Positions 49,699-59,503 are shown, counted from the first letter of the stretch. The stretch is 64,000 nucleotides of DNA from Phytopseudomonas punonensis (GCF_900142655.1 NZ_FRBQ01000001.1:684115-748114), one strand, 5' to 3'. Notes: generated by a model from the letters alone, not told the origin. Made by a program: numbers and translations.

Positions 49699-50513
49699 AA
49701 CTTGCGAAACACCCGTTCCTGCCGATTCAACGCCTCGAAGCGCCCGGCATAGGCCGAGAAATCGAGACTCTCCTTGCTACCCAGGCCGAGAAAGCCGCGA
49801 TGCCCGAGGGACTCGTGGAACAGCCCAAAAGCGCGATCCTGCAGGTTCTTGTTGAAGTAGATCAAAACATTGCGACAGGAGATGAACTGGGTTTCCGAGA
49901 ACACGCTGTCGGTCGCCAGGCTGTGATCGGCGAAGGTCACGTTGGCACACAGAAAGCGCTCGAACAGCGCGCCGTCGTAGGCGGCCGTGTAGTAATCGGA
50001 AAGCGAGCCCTTGCCGCCGGAGCGCTGATAGTTCTCGCTGTACAGGCGCATGTTGTCGATCGGGAAGATGCCGCGCTTGGCCTTGTTCAGCGAGTGCGGA
50101 TTGATGTCGGTGGCATAGATGATCGAGCGCTCCAGAAGGCCTTCCTCGTGCAGCAGGATGGCCAGCGAATACACCTCCTCCCCCGTGCTGCAGCCGGCCA
50201 CCCACAATTTGAGCGACGGATAGGTACGCAGGAACGGCACCACCTCCTGGCGCAATGCCAGGAAGTAGCTCGGGTCGCGGAACATCTCACTGACCGGGAT
50301 GGTGAGGAACTGCAGCAACTGCATGAACGCCGCCGGGTCGTGGATGATCCGCGCCTGCAGCTCTGAGATGCTCGCGCAGTCGAACTGCCGCATGGCGTGC
50401 ACGATCCGGCGCTTCAGCGAAGAGCCGGAGTAGTCGCGAAAGTCGTAGCTGTACTGCAGGTAGATCGCTTCGATCAGCAGGCGCAGCTCGATATCCTGCG
50501 TGCGGTCGGACAT
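49695..50513 (-). CDS. CheR-type protein-glutamate O-methyltransferase
   Basis: 272 residues: an N-terminal helical CheR_N domain (YSYDFRDYSGSSLKRRI) and the SAM-binding domain with VAGCSTGEEVYSLAILL, YATDINPHSL and FISCRNVLIYF. The start at 50513 is 2 bp after the kinase stop. There are no TPR repeats and no C-terminal pentapeptide-tether-binding insertion that I can identify. It forms a CheR-CheB pair inside a kinase operon. Confidence 0.93.
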   Translation of the reverse strand: MSDRTQDIELRLLIEAIYLQYSYDFRDYSGSSLKRRIVHAMRQFDCASISELQARIIHDPAAFMQLLQFLTIPVSEMFRDPSYFLALRQEVVPFLRTYPSLKLWVAGCSTGEEVYSLAILLHEEGLLERSIIYATDINPHSLNKAKRGIFPIDNMRLYSENYQRSGGKGSLSDYYTAAYDGALFERFLCANVTFADHSLATDSVFSETQFISCRNVLIYFNKNLQDRAFGLFHESLGHRGFLGLGSKESLDFSAYAGRFEALNRQERVFRKL

Positions 50514-50514
50514 C

Positions 50515-53500
50515 TCAGATGCGCTCCAGCTTCGGCAGCCACACACGGATCAGCGAGAACAGCCGATCCAGGTCGATGGGCTTGGCCAGGTAATCGTTGG
50601 CACCAGCCTTCATGCACAGGTCCTGATCGTCTTTCATCGCCTTGGCGGTTACCGCAATGATCGGCAGCTTACGCCAGCGCGCATTCTCACGGATGCGCCG
50701 GGTGGCTTCGTAGCCGTCCATCTCCGGCATCATCACGTCCATCAGCACCAGGTCGATGTCGCTCACCGCTTCGAGCTTCTCGATGGCCTCGCGGCCGTTG
50801 CGCGCGACCTCGACCTGAGCACCCTTGTGCTCCAGGGCGCTGGTGAGGGCGAAGATGTTGCGCACGTCGTCATCGACCAGCAGGATGCGCCGCCCTTCGA
50901 ACACGCGGTCGCGGCTGCGCGCGGTCTTGAGCATGCTCTGCCGCTCGCTGGACAGCTCGGACTCGACCATGTGCAGGAACAGTGTCACCTCGTCGAGCAG
51001 ACGCTCTGGCGAGCGCGCGCCCTTGATGATAATCGAGCGCGAGTACTTGAGCAGCTCGGCTTCCTCGGCGCGGGTCAGGTTGCGGCCGGTGTAGACGATC
51101 ACCGGCGGGAAGCAGCGGATGTTCTCGCTGCCCATGCGCGCCAGCAGCTCGTCGCCCTGCATGTCCGGCAATTTGAGGTCGATGATCATGCAATCGAAGA
51201 TGTGGTGGCGCAGCTGCTCCAGCGCCTGCTCGCCGAACTCGACGGCAACGATCTCGATGTCGTCATCGCCGATCAGCCGGGCGATGCTGTCGCGCTGCAG
51301 CTTGTCGTCCTCGACCACCAGCACGCGGCGCATTTTCTGAGTCAGCCGCTCCTCGAGCTTGCTGAACACGCCCTTGAGCTGGTCACGGGTGGCAGGCTTC
51401 TGTGCATAACCGACTGCGCCCATGTGCAGCGCAGCTTCGGCCATGTCCTCGACGGAAATCACGTGCACCGGAATATGCCGGGTGCCGGGGTTTTCCTTGA
51501 GACGCTGAAGCACCGACAGGCCGGAAACGTCTGGCAGGCGCATGTCTAGCAGGATGGCGTCGGGACGGTGCGAGGTGGCCAGCTCCAGACCGTCCTGGGC
51601 GCTGTGGGCGACCAAGCAGCGGTAATCCAGCTCATGGGCCAGGTCATAGAGAATATGCGCGAACTGCGGCTCGTCTTCGATCACCAGCACGCTGCGCCCA
51701 CCAAGCACCGACATGCCGCGGTCGTCCGCGAATACCGGCACGCTGCGCGCGGCCTCGCCCTTGGCCGGCTGCGCCACGGCAGCAGGCGCCACCTTGGGCA
51801 GCAGCGCGGCTGGCTGGGCGGCGGGCAGCAGGATTTCTTCTTCGCTTACCGGACAGCTCAGCGGCAGCACCAGGGTGAATACGCTGCCCTCGCCCGGCGT
51901 ACTCATCACGCTGATCGAGCCGCCCAGCAGGGCCGCCAGATCGCGGGAAATCGACAGCCCCAGGCCGGTACCGCCGAAGCGCCGGTTGGTGGTGCCATCG
52001 GCCTGACGGAACGCCTCGAAGATATATTCCTGCTGTTCTTTGGGGATGCCGATACCACTGTCGCGCACGGCGAACGAAACGCCCTCGTCGACCCGGATGA
52101 CGCTCAGGCTGACCTGGCCCTGCTCGGTGAATTTGAAGGCGTTGGAGAGCAGGTTCTTGAGAATCTGCTCGACGCGCAGGCGGTCGGTGTACAGCGAACG
52201 CGGTAGGTCATCGCCGATCTCGACGTTGAAGCCCAGCTGCTTCTCGCCGGCAACCGGCTGGAAGGTGGCTTCCAGGCTCTGCGCCAGACGCACCACGTTG
52301 GTGTTCTCCGGGCGCAGGTCGAGCTTGCCGGCCTCGACCTTGGAAATGTCGAGGATGTCGTTGATCAGGTTGAGCAGATCGTTGCCCGCGGAGTAGATCG
52401 AGTCGGCGAACTTGACCTGCTCGGCGTCCAGATTGCCCTTGGGGTTGTCGGCAAGCAGCTTGGCCAGGATCAGCGAGCTGTTGAGCGGCGTGCGCAGCTC
52501 GTGGGACATGTTGGCAAGGAATTCGGACTTGTAGCGACTGGCACGCTGCAGCTCCTCGGCGCGCTCTTCGAGCTGATGCTGAGCCTCGCGCAGGGCGCTG
52601 TTGCGATCGTCCAGAGCATCGCGCTGCATCGACAGCTGCTCGTTGCTCTGCTCCAGCTCCGCCTGCTGGGTTTCCAGGTGCGCCTGGGACTCCTTGAGCG
52701 CCCGCGATTGCTCTTCGAGCTCTTCGTTGGCGGTTTTCAGTTCTTCCTGCTGCACCTGCAGCTCTTCGTTGAGCTGCTGGGTTTCAGCGAGGATTTCCTG
52801 CAGGCGATGGCGGTAGCGAGCCGCCTCCACCGACGCGCCGATGCTCGCTGCGATCTGTTCCAGGAACTCGCTGTCACGCTCGCTCAAGGGGCGCAAGAAG
52901 CCCAGCTCGACCACGCCATTGACGTCGCCATCGTTGCTGACCGGCAGCACAGCCACTACCAGCGGCTTGCCCTCGCCAAGGCCGGAGCTGACCTTCAGGT
53001 AGTCGGCCGGCAGGTTATCGAGAATCAGCAGGCGGCGGTCATGGGCCACGCGGCCGACCATGCCTTCGGCGCTGTAGAACGACTGCTCGGCATTTTCGTG
53101 CTCGCGGGAGAAGCCATAGGTCGCTACACGGCGCAGGTTGCCGTGCTCCTCGCGCACGTACAGCGCGCCCACCGCGGCATCCAGGTGGCTGGCCAGAAAC
53201 TCCAGGGTGTTGCGCCCCAGCACCGGCAGCGCCTGCTGGCCGATCAGCCGCTCGGCCATCAGGTTCTGCCCGTTGCGCAGCCAGGCCTGGGCCTGCATGC
53301 GCTCGTTATGCTCTTCCTGCTTCTTGAGGATCGCACTGTAGGTGTCCGTCAGCCGCATCAGCTCACGCCGCCCGAAAATCGCTAGGCCTCCGCTGAACAG
53401 CAGAGTGAACAGCAGAAACAGCGCAATGGTGATGATCGCGGTGTTGCTGGCGGCGTTGTTGCGCTCCTCGCGCAGACGCTGCTCCATGGCGATGAAGGCG

Positions 53501-53985
53501 CCGTATTCGTCACGGATGGCATCGGTCAGCTGCTTGCCGCGGCCGTCGCGCACCGGGTCCAGAAAGTTGCCACCGTCACGCTTGGCGGCGATGGCTCCCT
53601 GGGCGAAGGCAGTCCACTCGTCCTGCAGGGCGGCGATGCTGCGCAGCCGCTCCACCTGCAGCGGGTTGTCGGCCACCAGCTCGTTTAGGGTCTGCATCTC
53701 GGCGCGGACGCGCGGTTTGGCGACCTCGTAAGGCTGCAGAAAGCGCACATCACCGGAGAGCAGATAGCCGCGAAAGCCGGTCTCCTGGTCGATGGAAAGC
53801 TTCAGAGACTCACTGGCATTGTTGAGCACCCGGTCGGTGTGCTGCACCCAGCCTAATACGTTGAGCAGGTAGACGATCAGCGCCACGAAGAACACCGCGC
53901 TGACCACGCCCACGCCAAGCGGCAAGGCGACATTGCGCCGCAGAATACGCTTGAAGCTGTTCTCATCAATTGTGCTGTTGGGCAT
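50515..53985 (-). CDS. CHASE3/GAF hybrid sensor kinase with three receivers
   Basis: 1,156 residues. Membrane segments at about 19-42 and 183-205 flank a periplasmic CHASE3 domain (about 43-180, with DQETGFRGYLLSG). Then a HAMP-like stretch, a GAF domain (about 245-390), a long coiled coil (395-485), HisKA with His495 (MSHELRTPLN), an ATPase domain (RDSGIGIP, GGTGLGLSIS) and receivers with Asp814, Asp936 and Asp1083. The second receiver (IIDLKLPDMQGDE, then VIVYTGRNL) has no obvious Thr-then-Lys-Pro switch, reading IIIKGARSP. First gene of the signalling operon kinase-cheR-cheB-kinase-receiver. The signal is unknown. Confidence 0.95.
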   Translation of the reverse strand: MPNSTIDENSFKRILRRNVALPLGVGVVSAVFFVALIVYLLNVLGWVQHTDRVLNNASESLKLSIDQETGFRGYLLSGDVRFLQPYEVAKPRVRAEMQTLNELVADNPLQVERLRSIAALQDEWTAFAQGAIAAKRDGGNFLDPVRDGRGKQLTDAIRDEYGAFIAMEQRLREERNNAASNTAIITIALFLLFTLLFSGGLAIFGRRELMRLTDTYSAILKKQEEHNERMQAQAWLRNGQNLMAERLIGQQALPVLGRNTLEFLASHLDAAVGALYVREEHGNLRRVATYGFSREHENAEQSFYSAEGMVGRVAHDRRLLILDNLPADYLKVSSGLGEGKPLVVAVLPVSNDGDVNGVVELGFLRPLSERDSEFLEQIAASIGASVEAARYRHRLQEILAETQQLNEELQVQQEELKTANEELEEQSRALKESQAHLETQQAELEQSNEQLSMQRDALDDRNSALREAQHQLEERAEELQRASRYKSEFLANMSHELRTPLNSSLILAKLLADNPKGNLDAEQVKFADSIYSAGNDLLNLINDILDISKVEAGKLDLRPENTNVVRLAQSLEATFQPVAGEKQLGFNVEIGDDLPRSLYTDRLRVEQILKNLLSNAFKFTEQGQVSLSVIRVDEGVSFAVRDSGIGIPKEQQEYIFEAFRQADGTTNRRFGGTGLGLSISRDLAALLGGSISVMSTPGEGSVFTLVLPLSCPVSEEEILLPAAQPAALLPKVAPAAVAQPAKGEAARSVPVFADDRGMSVLGGRSVLVIEDEPQFAHILYDLAHELDYRCLVAHSAQDGLELATSHRPDAILLDMRLPDVSGLSVLQRLKENPGTRHIPVHVISVEDMAEAALHMGAVGYAQKPATRDQLKGVFSKLEERLTQKMRRVLVVEDDKLQRDSIARLIGDDDIEIVAVEFGEQALEQLRHHIFDCMIIDLKLPDMQGDELLARMGSENIRCFPPVIVYTGRNLTRAEEAELLKYSRSIIIKGARSPERLLDEVTLFLHMVESELSSERQSMLKTARSRDRVFEGRRILLVDDDVRNIFALTSALEHKGAQVEVARNGREAIEKLEAVSDIDLVLMDVMMPEMDGYEATRRIRENARWRKLPIIAVTAKAMKDDQDLCMKAGANDYLAKPIDLDRLFSLIRVWLPKLERI

Positions 53986-54351
53986 CGCGGATCCCTGGCT
54001 GTGTTGCGGCAGTTATAGGTCGTTGTTTTGACGAACGGCGGATATTAATGCGCCATCATGGGTTAATCCAACGCCGGCGTTTAGTCTTCCGCGCGCTTGG
54101 ATCATGGCAAGGTGCCAAGGGTTCGAGTTATTTTTTCATCGCGGTGCAAAAGCGCTTTCGGTCACCTGCTGCAACCATTGAATGCGCGTTTTTTCAGCCG
54201 GGCGGCACGCTCGCAATGCAGCCCACGCATCAGATTCGTGCCATGCTAGGCGGCCTGCCGCCAACGCGGTTCTGAAACACGCTGTGTGGGTAGGCCAACC
54301 GCCCGCCAGGACGCTCAGCGGTTTCACCATCCTTTATCAGAGGTAACGCCG
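53986..54351. other. divergent intergenic region (366 bp)
   Basis: Separates the hybrid kinase (-) and the single receiver (+). It must hold both promoters. I see no strong -35/-10 pair, no sigma54 box and no supported small gene. Confidence 0.5.
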
Positions 54352-54747
54352 TTGTCAGACCTAGCTCCCAGCGCAGCAACCGCCGGCCAGCGAATCCTCC
54401 TTGTGGAGGACTCCGATGTGGTGCGCATGCTCACCGTGGAGGTGCTCGAAGAGCTCGACTACAGCGTGACCGAAGCAGCCGAAGCGCAGCAGGCGCTGCA
54501 GGTCTTGCGTAGCGACGAGCCCATCGACCTGTTGATGACCGACATCGGTCTGCCCGGCATGAGCGGTCAGGAGCTGGCCGTCGCGGCCCGCCAACTGCGT
54601 CCGGAGCTCAAAGTTCTATTCGCCAGCGGTTACGCCGAAAGCGTCGAGATCGACAAGAGCGAACCGGCCAATCACACCGCCATCATCGGCAAACCCTTTT
54701 CACTCGATGCCCTGCGCGACAAGGTGCAGAGCATGCTCGGCAACTGA
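54352..54747 (+). CDS. single-domain response regulator (TTG start)
   Basis: 131-residue receiver: acidic residues VEDSD at 18-22, phospho-acceptor Asp64 (LLMTDIGLPGMSG), switch Ser in FASGYAE and Lys in IIGKPFSLDAL. No output domain. I propose the TTG at 54352 because GAGG lies eight bases before it and the receiver begins shortly after. A GTG at 54286 would add 22 non-conserved residues with no ribosome site. It is divergent from the hybrid-kinase operon, a possible extra partner for it. Confidence 0.8.
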   Translation: MSDLAPSAATAGQRILLVEDSDVVRMLTVEVLEELDYSVTEAAEAQQALQVLRSDEPIDLLMTDIGLPGMSGQELAVAARQLRPELKVLFASGYAESVEIDKSEPANHTAIIGKPFSLDALRDKVQSMLGN

Positions 54748-54780
54748 CACTTCTGGCTCCAGATCGGTCAAACGGCCTCC

Positions 54781-54796
54781 TGGCACTGGAATTGCG
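54781..54796 (+). promoter_or_regulatory. sigma54 promoter of the amino-acid ABC transporter operon
   Basis: TGGCACTGGAATTGCG: a complete TGGCAC-N5-TTGC match with exact GG/GC spacing, 223 bp upstream of the ATPase gene. No canonical NtrC palindrome was found near it. Confidence 0.8.
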
Positions 54797-55018
54797 AGAC
54801 GGATATCAGTAGGGTGCGCGTCTTTTTCTAACCGTGACCTGTTTGCCGCCTGTTTTGCAGCGGGGCGACAACAGGCTGCGATGATGCGACACCCCTGCAA
54901 CCGTAGCGGCAGCGGGCAAGCAGCAACCTTGGCGCCTCCTGGTGCCTATGCTAGGTTTGCAGCCCACAGCCCCGCCGTACACGGATCCTATCCGCATAAG
55001 AATTAAGAGGACTGTTTG

Positions 55019-55792
55019 ATGGCTGAGGCCGCGCCCGCGCTGGAAATCCGCAATCTGCACAAACGCTATGGCGACCTCGAAGTGCTCAAGGGCATTTCCC
55101 TCACGGCACGCGACGGTGACGTGATCTCCATTCTCGGCTCGTCCGGCTCGGGCAAGTCGACCTTCCTGCGCTGCGTGAACCTGCTGGAAAATCCCCATCA
55201 GGGCCAGATCATCGTGGCCGGTGAAGAACTCAAGCTCAAAGCGCAGAAGAACGGCGAACTGGTGGCTGCAGACAACCGCCAGATCAACCGCCTGCGCAGC
55301 GAAATCGGTTTCGTATTCCAGAACTTCAACCTCTGGCCACACATGACGGTGCTGGACAACATCACCGAAGCGCCGCGCCGCGTGCTCGGCAAGAGCAAGG
55401 CCGAAGCCACCGAGATTGCCGAAGCGCTGCTGGCCAAAGTCGGCATCGCCGACAAACGCCATGCCTACCCGAACCAACTGTCCGGTGGCCAGCAACAGCG
55501 TGCGGCCATTGCCCGCACCCTTGCGATGCAGCCAAAAGTTATCCTGTTCGATGAACCGACTTCGGCCCTCGACCCGGAAATGGTACAAGAAGTGCTTACT
55601 GTGATCCGCGCGCTCGCCGATGAAGGCCGCACCATGCTGCTGGTGACCCACGAGATGAGCTTCGCTCGCCAGGTGTCCAGTGAAGTGGTGTTTCTGCATC
55701 AGGGTGTGGTGGAAGAACAGGGATCGCCGGATCAGGTGTTCGACAACCCGAAGTCGGCGCGCTGCAAACAATTCATGTCCAGCAATCGTTAA
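55019..55792 (+). CDS. amino-acid ABC transporter ATP-binding protein
   Basis: 257-residue ATPase of the polar-amino-acid uptake family (HisP/GlnQ type). Walker A GSSGSGKSTFLRC, Q-loop FQNFNLWPHM, signature LSGGQQQRAAIARTL, Walker B VILFDEPTSALDPEMV, switch His in LLVTHEMSFA. The ATG at 55019 has AGAGG eight bases before it. First gene of the ATPase-binding protein-permease-permease operon at the position of PA5152-PA5155 in P. aeruginosa. The sigma54 promoter points to nitrogen control. Confidence 0.95.
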   Translation: MAEAAPALEIRNLHKRYGDLEVLKGISLTARDGDVISILGSSGSGKSTFLRCVNLLENPHQGQIIVAGEELKLKAQKNGELVAADNRQINRLRSEIGFVFQNFNLWPHMTVLDNITEAPRRVLGKSKAEATEIAEALLAKVGIADKRHAYPNQLSGGQQQRAAIARTLAMQPKVILFDEPTSALDPEMVQEVLTVIRALADEGRTMLLVTHEMSFARQVSSEVVFLHQGVVEEQGSPDQVFDNPKSARCKQFMSSNR

Positions 55793-55810
55793 AACACGGA
55801 GCAATCACGC

Positions 55811-56563
55811 ATGCATAGCTATAAAAAGATTCTGCTGGCAGCTGCCGCCACTCTGGCTTTCGGCACGGGTGCCGTCGCTGCTGACAAACTGAAGATCGGT
55901 ACCGAAGGCGCTTACCCGCCCTTCAACCTCATCGACGCCAGCGGCCAGGTCGGCGGCTTCGACGTGGAAATCGGCCAGGCCCTGTGCGCCAAGATGAAGG
56001 CCGAGTGCGAAGTGGTCACCTCCGACTGGGACGGCATCATCCCGGCCCTGAACGCCAAGAAGTTCGACTTCCTGATCGCCTCCATGTCGATCACCGAAGA
56101 GCGCCAGCAGGCGGTGGACTTCACAGACCCGTACTACACCAACAAGCTGCAGTTCATCGCCCCCAAAGGCAGTGACTTCAAGACCGACAAAGCCAGCCTG
56201 AAAGGCAAGGTAATCGGTGCCCAGCGCGCAACCATCGCCGGTACCTGGCTGGAAGACAACATGGGCGGCGTGGTTGACGTGAAACTCTACGACACTCAGG
56301 AAAACGCCTACCTCGACCTGGCCTCCGGCCGCGTTGACGGTGTGCTGGCCGATACCTTCGTGAACTGGGAATGGCTGAAAAGCGATGCCGGCAAAGGCTT
56401 CGAATTCAAGGGCGACCCGGTATTCGACAACGACAAGATCGGTATTGCCGTACGTAAAGGTGATGCTCTGCGCGAGCGCCTGAACAAGGCCCTGGCCGAA
56501 ATCGTTGCCGACGGCACCTACAAGAAGATCAACGACAAGTACTTCCCTTTCAGCATCTACTAA
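55811..56563 (+). CDS. amino-acid ABC transporter periplasmic binding protein
   Basis: 250 residues, signal peptide (1-23, FGTGAVAAD) and a family-3 binding domain starting LKIGTEGAYPPFNLID, with the conserved DWDGIIPALNAKKFDFLIASMSITEER segment (cited as DGIIPALNAKKFD) and FTDPYY. The similarity to lysine/arginine/ornithine- or histidine-binding proteins is general; the ligand is not certain. 18 bp after the ATPase gene. Confidence 0.93.
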   Translation: MHSYKKILLAAAATLAFGTGAVAADKLKIGTEGAYPPFNLIDASGQVGGFDVEIGQALCAKMKAECEVVTSDWDGIIPALNAKKFDFLIASMSITEERQQAVDFTDPYYTNKLQFIAPKGSDFKTDKASLKGKVIGAQRATIAGTWLEDNMGGVVDVKLYDTQENAYLDLASGRVDGVLADTFVNWEWLKSDAGKGFEFKGDPVFDNDKIGIAVRKGDALRERLNKALAEIVADGTYKKINDKYFPFSIY

Positions 56564-56609
56564 GCAGCCTGCCCGCGCCGCCAATGGCGGCGCGGGCGCT
56601 TGAGTTTCC

Positions 56610-57305
56610 ATGAATTTCGATCTTTCCGGATTCGGCCCGGCCCTGGCCGCCGGCACCCTGATGACAGTCCAGCTGGCGCTTAGCGCGCTGTGCGTCGGTT
56701 TGGTGCTTGGCCTGCTCGGCGCCTTTGCCAAGACTTCTCCGTACAAGCCGTTGCAATGGCTTGGCGGCACTTATTCGACCCTGGTTCGCGGTGTGCCCGA
56801 ATTGCTTTGGGTACTGCTGATCTATTTCGGCACCGTGGGCCTGATGCGTGGCCTCGCCGAAATACTTGGCATGGAGAGCCTCGAGCTGTCGCCATTCGCC
56901 GCTGGCGTGATCGCCCTGGGCTTGTGCTTTGGCGCCTACGCCACCGAAGTGTTTCGTGGCGCGATCCTGGCGATCCCCAAAGGCCATCGCGAAGCTGGCC
57001 AGGCACTTGGGCTCTCCAAGGGCCGCATTCTCTGGCGCCTGGTAATGCCGCAGATGTGGCGCATCGCCCTGCCCGGCCTCGGCAACCTGTTCATGATCCT
57101 GATGAAAGACACCGCGCTGGTATCGGTCATCGGCCTCAACGAGTTGATGCGCCGCTCGCAGATCGCCGTGACCGCCAGCAAGGAGCCGTTCACCTTTTAT
57201 ATGGTCGCCGCCTTTATCTACCTGGGCCTGACCGTCATCGCCATGATTGGCCTGCACTTCCTCGAGAAGCGTGCCAGCCGCGGCTTCAAGCGGAGTGAGG
57301 CATGA
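56610..57305 (+). CDS. amino-acid ABC transporter permease 1 (HisQ type)
   Basis: 231-residue inner-membrane permease with about five membrane segments and the EAA-loop that contacts the ATPase: FRGAILAIPKGHREAGQALG. N-terminal GTLMTVQLALSALCVGLVLG is typical of the HisQ/GlnP group. 4-bp overlap with the second permease. Confidence 0.95.
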   Translation: MNFDLSGFGPALAAGTLMTVQLALSALCVGLVLGLLGAFAKTSPYKPLQWLGGTYSTLVRGVPELLWVLLIYFGTVGLMRGLAEILGMESLELSPFAAGVIALGLCFGAYATEVFRGAILAIPKGHREAGQALGLSKGRILWRLVMPQMWRIALPGLGNLFMILMKDTALVSVIGLNELMRRSQIAVTASKEPFTFYMVAAFIYLGLTVIAMIGLHFLEKRASRGFKRSEA

Positions 57306-57991
57306 ACTGGGACGTCATCATTACCTGGTTGCCACGCCTGGCCCAAGGCGCTCTGCTGACCATCGAACTGGTCGCAGTGGCGGTCGTCCTCGGCCTGATT
57401 CTGGCCATTCCGACCGGCATCGCTCGCGCTTCACGCCACTGGTACGTGCGCGCCGTGCCTTACGGCTACATCTTCTTTTTCCGCGGCACGCCGCTGCTGG
57501 TGCAACTGTTTCTGGTCTATTACGGCCTGGCGCAGTTCGACGCGGTGCGCCAAGGCCCGCTCTGGCCGTACCTGCGCGACCCATATTGGTGCGCAGTGAT
57601 CACCATGACGTTGCACACCACCGCTTATATCGCCGAAATTCTGCGCGGCGCCATCCAGTCCGTGCCGCCGGGTGAAATCGAAGCCGCCCGGGCGCTGGGC
57701 ATGTCGCGGGCGCAGTCGATGCTGCACATAGTGCTGCCACGGGCGGCGCGCATTGGCCTGCCGGCTTACAGCAACGAAGTGATCCTGATGCTCAAGGCCA
57801 GCGCCCTGGCCAGCACGGTGACCTTGCTGGAACTGACCGGCATGGCGCGCACCATGAACGCACGTACCTACCTGCCGGTGGAAGGCTTCTTCGCAGCCGG
57901 GGTGTTCTATCTAGTGATCACCTTCGCGCTGATCAACGCCTTCAAACTGCTGGAACGCTGGCTGCGCGTCGACGCCTGCCAGGGCCGATAG
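57302..57991 (+). CDS. amino-acid ABC transporter permease 2 (HisM type)
   Basis: 229 residues, about five membrane segments, EAA-loop LRGAIQSVPPGEIEAARALG, start overlapping the first permease stop (ATGA). Together with permease 1 it makes the heterodimeric channel. Last gene of the operon. I see no clear terminator in the 33 bp before the next gene. Confidence 0.95.
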   Translation: MNWDVIITWLPRLAQGALLTIELVAVAVVLGLILAIPTGIARASRHWYVRAVPYGYIFFFRGTPLLVQLFLVYYGLAQFDAVRQGPLWPYLRDPYWCAVITMTLHTTAYIAEILRGAIQSVPPGEIEAARALGMSRAQSMLHIVLPRAARIGLPAYSNEVILMLKASALASTVTLLELTGMARTMNARTYLPVEGFFAAGVFYLVITFALINAFKLLERWLRVDACQGR

Positions 57992-58024
57992 AGTGGCGGG
58001 GCGCAGGTCCCGTCGTCGCCTCTC

Positions 58025-59278
58025 ATGACCGCATACAATTGTCTCCCACCGCTCAGTGGCGATGCCCTCCTCCAACGCTTCCAGGCGCTGGACGGTTTTC
58101 TCGTCGCCCACCAGGCACTGTGGAAACCGCGGCCATTCACCCACCAGACTCTGCCCTGGGAAAGCCAACATCCCGAGCTGGCAGCCTGGCTGCGTAGCCG
58201 CACACTGGAGCAGGCGGAGGCCAGTCATAATCAGCCGGCGGCTTTGGACGGCGCGCCAGCGCCCTTCCCCGAACTGGCCTTGCAGGCGGAGCGCCTGAGC
58301 CAGATTGGCGACCTGCCTCAGCAGCCTTCGCCCGACCTGCCGCCGCGCTTCTCGGTGGATGTGCCCGGCCGCAAGTGGCAGCAGATACGTGCCTTCAGCG
58401 ACAGCCTGCAATTCGCCCAAACGCCGCAGCACTGGCTGGACTGGTGCGCCGGCAAAGGCCACCTCGGGCGCGTACTTGCTCACGAAGGCCAACAGCTAAC
58501 GTGCCTGGAATACGACCCGGCGTTGGTCGCCAACGGCGCCGAACTGAGCAAACGCTTGGGGATAACTGCTCAGCACATCGAGCAGGACGTGCTCGCAGAT
58601 AACGCCTCCCAGCACATGCACGCCGCACACAGCCCCGTAGCCCTGCACGCCTGCGGCGACCTGCACGTACGGCTGATGCACTTGGCCAGCGCGGCGGGTT
58701 GTCACCAATTGGCCATCGCCCCCTGCTGCTACAACCGCACCGTCGCGAGCACCTATCAAGCGTTATCCACGGCAGCCCAGGATTCAATCCTGAGTCTCTC
58801 GCTGGATGATCTAGCCCTGCCGATGAGCGAGACGGTGACTGCCGGCAATCGGGTACGCCTGCAGCGCGACCAATCGATGGCCTGGCGCCTGGCTTTCGAC
58901 CTGCTGCAACGCGAGCTGCGAGGAGTGGATGATTACCTGCCAACCCCTTCGCTGCCACCGGTCTGGCTGAAAAAGGACTTCACTGATTACTGCCGCGACC
59001 TTGCCGAACTCAAAAGGCTGCCGACTCCGAGTGAACGCGACTGGCATAGACTGGAAACCGCTGGCTGGCAACGCCTGGCCGAAGTGCGCAATCTCGAATT
59101 GCTGCGCGGCCTGTTTCGCCGCCCATTGGAGCTCTGGCTGGTGCTTGATCGCGCGTTGTATCTACAGGAACAAGGCTACGAGGTACGCCTCGGGCAGTTC
59201 TGCCCGCCACACCTTACGCCACGCAACCTGCTGCTGCTCGCCGAACGCGCCCAAGTTGCACACACGATCTGTGGATAA
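58025..59278 (+). CDS. predicted methyltransferase (GSTCD / Methyltransf_32-like)
   Basis: 417-residue cytoplasmic protein. Central Rossmann motifs: WLDWCAGKGHLGR (motif I), TCLEYDPAL, LHACGDLHVRLM and IAPCCYNR, a set characteristic of the methyltransferase family related to GSTCD and to RNA or small-molecule methyltransferases. The substrate is unknown. Read in the same direction as the ABC operon, 33 bp after it, so it may be co-transcribed by read-through. Confidence 0.82.
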   Translation: MTAYNCLPPLSGDALLQRFQALDGFLVAHQALWKPRPFTHQTLPWESQHPELAAWLRSRTLEQAEASHNQPAALDGAPAPFPELALQAERLSQIGDLPQQPSPDLPPRFSVDVPGRKWQQIRAFSDSLQFAQTPQHWLDWCAGKGHLGRVLAHEGQQLTCLEYDPALVANGAELSKRLGITAQHIEQDVLADNASQHMHAAHSPVALHACGDLHVRLMHLASAAGCHQLAIAPCCYNRTVASTYQALSTAAQDSILSLSLDDLALPMSETVTAGNRVRLQRDQSMAWRLAFDLLQRELRGVDDYLPTPSLPPVWLKKDFTDYCRDLAELKRLPTPSERDWHRLETAGWQRLAEVRNLELLRGLFRRPLELWLVLDRALYLQEQGYEVRLGQFCPPHLTPRNLLLLAERAQVAHTICG

Positions 59279-59503
59279 CTCTGTTCATAGATTCTGAGCA
59301 AACAACTCCGGGCCACCTACTTCAACGCCTAGCTAGCGCTGATCATTTTTTGAGCACCAATAAAAACTGATATAAAACAACTGCTTGTAATTTCTGTGAA
59401 AGGCTGCGTAGAAAATTTATAAAACTATCTATACGCCCCGAGTTTGTGCATAAGCCCAGATAGAGCGCTCGAAAAGAGCAGCGAAAAACTTGCCTTAAGA
59501 AGC

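Noticed and set aside
53970..54275. Possible + strand 101-codon gene between the hybrid kinase and receiver genes
   Set aside because: Begins inside the kinase start region on the opposite strand, has no ribosome site and no recognisable features.
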